A DNA stretch of 64,000 nucleotides from Mikania micrantha (taxonomy: Eukaryota > Streptophyta > Magnoliopsida > Asterales > Asteraceae): the NCBI GenBank assembly GCA_009363875.1, contig CM018683.1:60156981-60220980 (forward strand), given 5' to 3'. Shown here one piece after another: positions 58,743-64,000 of the stretch. Both the position numbers and the translations under genes were made by a program. The notes below the pieces were generated by a model. The model was not told where the DNA came from, did no database searches, and saw nothing but the letters and a program-made list of their open reading frames with translations. Every line of letters starts with the position of its first letter. The first letter of the stretch is position 1.

Positions 58743-60110
58743 TCCCCTTAGTCGAAACGAGAGGTGGACTAATGTTGAGACTGGAGCGAAAATCTTCAAA
58801 GAGTACGCGTGGAAGACCTTTAGTAAATATATCAGCTATTTGGTGACGAGATGGGACATGATGAATACAAATTGTGCCACGTTTAACCTGTTCTTGAACA
58901 AAATGAATATCCAACTCAATATGTTTTGTTCTTTGATGTTGAACAAGATTTTCCAATAGATAAATAGCACTAATATTGTCACAATAAACCATAGAGGCAT
59001 GAGTGATGGGAAAGTGTACCTCAAGGAGTAAGTTGCGTAGCCAACAGAGTTCAGCTACCACATTTGCAACCCCACGATACTCCGCCTCGGCACTTGAACG
59101 TGAAACGGTACTTTGGTGTTTGGATGACCAAGATAAGAGTGTGTCACCCAAATAAACACAATACCCGTAGATCGACGGGTGTCGGGGCATCCAGCCCAAT
59201 CAACATCTGTGTAGGCGCGTAAAGAAGATGAGGGCGAACCGCCAATGATCATTAGTTGGGCATGCATACGAACACAGATTTGTTGAACAACATATGAGAT
59301 GTCGGGTCGAGTGAAGGTAAGATGTTGTAGGGCGCAGACAAGGCTGCGGTTTTCCGGCACCATTAATGATGTCACGAGCGTACGATGTTTGAAACAAGAA
59401 CATATGAAAAGCTTTACGCGAGACACTGATGCCTAGAAAATAGCTTAATGGTCCAAGATCTTTCATTGCCAACTCAGTTGATAGACTGGACATAAGTCGA
59501 AGACATGGATCAAATTAAGTAGTCAGAATAATGTCATCCACATAAATGAACAGAAAAGCTATCTCTTGGTGACCCTGTATGGATCCAACAGTGTTTGAGG
59601 CCGTAAAGAGATCGTTTTAAAAGGCACACGTGATCCAGATAGGTAGTATTGCGAAACCCCATGGGTTGGTACATGTAGACAGTGTCATTTATATGGCCAT
59701 GTAGAAAAAGCATTAGTGACATCAAGCAGTTGAATTGGCTAAAACTGAGAGAGAGCTAATGAAAGGTTGGTGCGTATAGTTGTTGATTTGACAACTGGAC
59801 TAAAAGTTTCCCTACAATCGACCCCAATCTCTTGATTTCTAGCATCACATACCAAATGAGCTTTGTAACGCTCCAATGTACCATCAGATTTGAATTTATA
59901 ATGAAAAAACTACAAGTTGTTAATGACATTCATGTGTGGTTGACGAGGGATAAGTACCTGGGTTTCGTTTTTAATAAGGGCATTAAATTCATCGGTCATG
60001 GCCTTAAACCGTTCTGGACTGGTCAAAGCAATCTTAGGTGATTTAGGGAGTGGTATAATAGTGGATGTGTGAATGTTTAATGGTTGTTTGGGTTTGACTA
60101 TGCCATTCAT
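58743..60110 (-). pseudogene. E5 RT and RNase H
   Basis: The RT start is at 60110 (AMTDEFNALIKNETQVLIPR). YVDDIILTT lies near 59535, MKDLGPLSYFLGISV at 59470, then the RNase H start AYTDVDWAGCPDTRRSTG at about 59215 and, in another frame, RSSAEAEYRGVANVVAELCW, MVYCDNISAIYLL and HQRTKHIELDIHFVQEQV down to 58738. Catalytic residues of RNase H and the YVDD box are present. The connection is broken by stops near 59500 and by at least three frame changes. This RT belongs to a Copia lineage different from E1 and E2 (SSKHQSTVSRSSAEAEYR type). Confidence 0.83.
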
Positions 60111-60459
60111 TGTGCGAGTCTGGATGATGGGAGCGGGTGGAGGTGGCGGTTTTGGTATCGGTGAGGATTGGAAAACAGGAGTGAGGGTGGGGCCCGTTTT
60201 TGGGCGACGAGACTAGGTATTAGTTATAGGTGGTTGTGTGGTTGGGTGAGTTGATGTGGGTTATTGAGGGAGTGATGATTTGTTTGGAAAGGATGGAGCC
60301 GTATGTGAAGGTGAAGAAGTGGATGGAGTTATAGTAGGTGGATGGTTGAGGCATTGAGCTGGTTGGTTAGTCCAAAAAATGGGATTAGGGTCGGAGGTTA
60401 ACAAAGCATAGTCATGGGTGGTTGATATTTGGTGACTTCCAAAAGGGAAAACGGATTCA

Positions 60460-61203
60460 TTAAAATTGGACATGTCGGCAGAGGATCATTCGATTAGTGG
60501 TGAGATCAAGGCACTTGTATCCGCGGTGGTTGGTTGGAAAACGCAAGGAATCAAACGAGGTTGGAGTTTGTGGATGGTGTTTAGTGGCGACAATTAATAG
60601 CACAAACAACCAAAGATGCGTCATGATTGACAGGTAGGTATGCAATTGTAAAGAAGTTGAGTGGGAGAATTAAGATGAGTGTTATGTCGTCGAAGAATGT
60701 TAAGAATGTATCTGGCAACTTCTAAAGCATGATGCCAATAAGGAGGAAGAGAAGATTGAGAAAGAAGTGTGCGAATGATGTTGTTGATAGATCTTATGGT
60801 GTGTTCAGCCTTCTCGTTTTGGGAGGAAGTATACGGACAAGAAAATCTAAAATGCATGCCATTGTTATTGCAAAATTGGTGAAATAATTGGTTGTTATAA
60901 TCAGTTGAAATAATTGGTTGTTATAATCAGTTCCATTATCACTTTGAAACTGTTTAATTTTGCGTTCGAATTGTGTTGTTACTAGCTGATAATATTTATG
61001 TAACACAAAAAAGACTTGAGACTTGTTATGCAAAGGGTATGTCCATAAAAAAATGGTGTAATCATCAATGAAAAACATATAAAATCGGTGGCCAGTAGTA
61101 CTAAGAACAGGGATGTCCAAAGATCACTATGAATCACATCAAAAGGCATAACAGAAAAATTAATTGAATCATTAAAAGGAAGTCTAGTGCTTTTCCCAGA
61201 CAC
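60460..61203 (-). pseudogene. E5 integrase
   Basis: The first Asp region FDVIHSDLWTS lies at about 61140, then FMFFIDDYT-like sequence, FQSDNGTDYNN with the second Asp, and CPYTSSQNEKAEHTIRSINN with the Glu of the third motif at about 60810. LPPYWHHALEVARYILNILR follows. A short internal duplication at about 60885-60935 (TTGGTTGTTATAATCAGTT twice) and several frame changes break it. The linker to RT (60460-60110) is Pro, Ser and Thr-rich. Confidence 0.8.
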
Positions 61204-61528
61204 ATAAGGTTGACAAAGTTTAGAATTTATTTTGCTATAATTAATATACGAAGACTTTATAAGTGAATGTAAAATTGTAGGGCCAGGATGGCCGAATCTT
61301 TGGTGCCAGAGGCCTTGAAATAAAGCTGCAAGTGCAGATAAAGTACGAAGGTTATTGACAATCTTTGAGGTGTGGATAGAGATCCCCTAAACTATTGCAT
61401 CTGAGGATAGAGATCCGGGTCGTGAGATCCTTCACAAGAAAACCATAGGGTCAAATTCAATAGAAATATGACTATCTTTTGCAAGTCGACGTACAGAAAT
61501 CAAGTATTTATTAATTTAGGAGAGGGAC

Positions 61529-61966
61529 TTAGTGTAGATGTAAAGGTGGGAAAGGTTTAAGTAAAGTTTGATTGTCGTGACCATGAACAGGGATGGTTTT
61601 ACCATTCCTGACAATAATGCTTATAAAAATTCCCTTGTTAAAAAATGACGAAAAGTTACCTTGGTAGTTCGTCATATGAGTGGTAGCTACGGTGTCCATA
61701 TACCAAGTGTTGTCACGTGGGTTGAGTGACATAGTATGGAGAGCTTGTTTGATATCACTGGGAGTACAGTTGGAGCTGGCTGCATAGGAGGCTGATGGTC
61801 TAGGACCAAGTAGATCTCGGGTGGTATTTTGCAGTTTAGATGGATACGAACTCAGGGGTTGAGGGTCTAAGGTTGCTGAGGCCATGGGTGTTGATTCCAT
61901 GGATGGTATTGAGGATGTGGTACATGTGGGGTGGATTGAGGAGGGCACGGTTGATAGGAGTTCCAA
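61529..61966 (-). pseudogene. E5 gag end and protease
   Basis: A 145-codon open stretch: a Ser, Thr and Pro-rich part, then WYMDTVATTHMT at about 61690, the protease active site. The usual Asp-Thr-Gly reads Asp-Thr-Val, so the essential Gly is lost. VRNGKTIPVHGHDNQTL follows as in other Copia proteases. The frame begins right at the junction with the LTR fragment at 61966, showing that the deletion cut into gag. Confidence 0.78.
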
Positions 61967-62030
61967 TTATTTTGAGATAATATTTACAAATAATGACCTA
62001 ATATAATATAAATAATAATTCTATCTATTA

Positions 62031-62457
62031 GCCATAATTAAACATTAAGCTGATCTTGAACTAAGACACGTAGATCGATGTAAATGTCACTTCATAGTTA
62101 GTAAAACTTATTAACTTTAATGTAACGATATGAATTGATAACACATATGTGATTATACGTATAAAGTAACCATCCTATTATCTATTAAAAGTTGAAGCTA
62201 ACTTCCAAAGAATTACAAGTCGACTAATTATTCTCAACTAATTAACGACTTATTACACAATTATCATTTCTAACCCTCTATTTATCTATTTGTTACATCT
62301 TTAATCCTCTGCTTATTCAATTACAACTAACAAAACTTCCCGCCAAACATAATTGTTGTCCTAAAGAAATAAAATCAAGAAATTTTAGTTCGAATTCATC
62401 GTGACGCTTCCATGTAGCTTCCCAAAATTTCATTAACCATTCACTGACCTTTTCGAC
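62031..62457. other. Right arm of inverted repeat and flank
   Basis: Positions 62031-62165 are the inverted partner of 58222-58375. The remainder is AT-rich with no gene. Confidence 0.55.
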
Positions 62458-62869
62458 TATGCCTGGCAAAATAAGCGGGTCGGGTTGGGTAACGGGTCAG
62501 AATGGGTTCAGGTTAGGATGGGTGCAGGTCAGAACGGGTTTTAAGCAAAATCATTTCGGGTCTAAATAGGTTGTTCTTAAAAAACATCAATTTAGTTTAG
62601 CTTAAGATGTGTTGTAAGTAAACAAATAGTCTATTTGGATAATTTTTAGCGGTTTTCTCATCAAATAAGTTATTAATTATTATTAAATGTTTGAATCCAT
62701 TGCATTTACATAGTTTTTTTGGTTACCCGTCTTGACCTGCATTGTGTTTAAGTGCTACTCATCTCAACCCATTCAATATTATCATGTTACCCATTTCAAC
62801 CCATTATACTACAATTGTTTACCCAAACCAATCCATTTCCTTTGATTTGGGTAAAAATTGCCACATCTA
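62458..62869. mobile_element. hAT MITE copy 2, 412 bp
   Basis: Begins TATGCCTGGCAAAATAAGC and ends GCCACATCTA, with TTTTCGAC on both sides (62450-62457 and 62870-62877). Same family as 47273-47675, inverted. Confidence 0.92.
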
Positions 62870-62877
62870 TTTTCGAC

Positions 62878-63200
62878 CTAAACGGCAATCAATAATAGCT
62901 CGTGGTTGAAAATGAAAACAACAATTCGTTGGTAATGGAATAATTGGCAAATGATTTCCATCAGCTCTATTAAGCAAAGAAACATGAAACACGGATTCAT
63001 TTGAGCCTCAGTTGGAAGATCCAAATGATAAACACTATTTCCAATTTTTTTCAATAATAAAAAATGGCCAAAATATTTTGGACCCAATTTGAATGCTTAA
63101 CCCTTCTTAAAAAAGTTTGCATGAGAGGTTGTAATTTCAAATAGACCCAATATTTAGCGACAAAAACACGTTCCGGCGGTTCCGTGCATATTGCTTCATC
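62878..63200 (-). pseudogene. Gypsy integrase C-terminus fragment
   Basis: A minus-strand piece reads VFVAKYWVYLKLQPL, then MGPKYFGHFLLLKKIGNSVY and LDLPTEAQMNPCFMFL. These match the DxVxLKLQPY ... KLxPKYxGPF ... YxLxLPxxxxIHPVFHVS pattern at the end of Ty3/Gypsy integrases. A stop and frame changes are present. The catalytic core is absent. Confidence 0.75.
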
Positions 63201-63599
63201 ATGTTTCTTGTTGATTGTAAATTATTTTTAAGGGGACTAATCATAGCCTCCCTATCTCTACAAAAAGACTCCACAACCTCCACATTTGTCTCATTAGGAA
63301 TATACAGAATGTGTAAATGAGGATAACTGATGGAGTTTTACACAAAGAGTAAGAGAGAATAGAATAATGAAGTAAATAACACAAAGCAAATAAGAATTAG
63401 GTTATAGATTATATGACGAACAATTACAAGACGATCCAGGGTAAAACCCTTCTACAAGCATACGCAAGAGCCAAATCTAAACAAATCTCTTCAGAACTCA
63501 ACTCATAAGCCTAACTTCTATTTATAACCCACTATCAAACAACTAGAGATCAATATTACCAAACTACCCTTATCTATAAATTCTATCATTCCTTCAATC
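63201..63599. other. No gene seen
   Basis: AT-rich sequence with an LTR-like flavour (GATCCAGGGTAAAACCCTTC at about 63435, a near inverted repeat), but no partner copy in the window. Confidence 0.4.
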
Positions 63600-63980
63600 T
63601 TATTTAAAAGTCTTGTCCTTTGATTTCCATACAGATTCATGAGTGGAATGTTTGCCAAAATTGAGACTCACCTTTTGAATGTATCTTGGAGATTCAAATC
63701 CAGTGAACTCACGCCATTGGATCTTTTTCAAATCCACCGAACCATCCCCAAAGCTGGAAGTGGTACTGGAAACGAACAAAATAATGCGAGATGATCTTGA
63801 TGGAGCCTCAACAAGTTGTTTGTCATGTTCTTCATCCAATCGAGAACAATTTTGCGAAATTCAATTGAAGCTGATCGATCCTCGTGCAGCATTTTGAGTG
63901 ATGTTGATTTCTGCCACGTCCTATTGAAGTTGAACGATGTGTTGTTCGTGAGCATCTAATCGAGAGATTTGATTTACCAT
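63600..63980 (-). pseudogene. Gypsy gag start fragment
   Basis: The ATG at 63978-63980 (MVNQISRLDAHEQHIVQLQ, then a stop) and following pieces (RLDEEHDKQLVEA, then VDLKKIQWREFTGFESPRYI) resemble the N-terminal coiled coil and first capsid motif of chromovirus-type Gag. Two in-frame stops precede the open piece 63839-63600. With the integrase end only about 0.4 kb away, either a large internal deletion or two separate fragments are possible. Confidence 0.5.
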
Positions 63981-64000
63981 GATTGACAAGGAAAACGAGG

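Larger units (their letters stand above)
58600..62030 (-). mobile_element. Copia element E5 with tiny LTRs, 5' end deleted
   Basis: The 3' LTR of about 143 bp (58600-58742) adjoins a PPT (AAGGGGA on the minus strand). RNase H, RT, INT and a gag/PR stretch follow. At the other end only the last 64 bp of an LTR remain (61967-62030), joined directly to gag sequence; the rest of the 5' LTR, the primer site and the start of gag are gone. AGCCA at 58595-58599 and 62030-62034 may be the target duplication, with the last bases of the right LTR lost. All coding parts are broken. Confidence 0.8.

Overview
This is plant nuclear DNA, from a dicot and most likely an Asteraceae-type genome. The reasons are spliced TIR-NBS-LRR and PP2C fragments, AT-rich introns, and almost wall-to-wall LTR retrotransposons with MITEs. 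The Asteraceae placement is an inference from the style of the LRR gene and of the Copia accessory reading frames; no database was searched. I find no intact host gene, no tRNA or rRNA gene and nothing prokaryotic. The window is a retroelement graveyard with nested insertions.

Layout. At 65-1239 lies the decayed 3' LRR part of a TNL resistance gene. From 3361 to about 16290 lies Copia element E1 on the minus strand, with PBS, gag, PR, INT, RT, RNase H and a long extra 3' reading frame. From 16330 to 19392 are two decayed copies of one host or transposon-derived gene; one copy is broken by a tRNA-type SINE, a Harbinger-type MITE and E2. From 19393 to 31544 lies complete-ended Copia element E2 on the minus strand (LTRs, AAATT duplication, PBS, PPT), again with an extra 3' frame of almost the same length. 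At 31886-32927 is a hAT-like element reduced to a BED finger. At 34287-39587 is E3, a young non-autonomous Athila-type Gypsy element (1214-bp LTRs differing at 6 positions, tRNA-Asp PBS, one 266-codon ORF). From about 40200 to 41407 is a related solo LTR in reverse.

From 42840 to 44050 is a Gypsy gag remnant split by a hAT MITE. At 46676-49175 is a clade-A PP2C fragment missing its catalytic first exon, with two MITEs in an intron. At 51006-55318 is a 4.3-kb solo LTR (TAAGA duplication) holding 110-bp and 20-bp tandem arrays. At 55607-57504 is E4, a gag-only small element. At 58600-62030 is E5, a damaged Copia element with 143-bp LTRs. The window ends with a second copy of the intronic hAT MITE and fragments of a Gypsy integrase and gag.

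How the parts relate. E1 and E2 carry the enzymes for copy-in transposition but are broken by stops and frameshifts. E3 and E4 carry only a zinc-knuckle or Gag-like product and would have needed enzymes from full relatives. The most notable signal is the shared accessory frame of E1 and E2: a conserved N-terminal domain, then a Lys-rich patch, low-complexity acidic and Ser-rich sequence, and a coiled coil. It occupies the env-like position downstream of pol.
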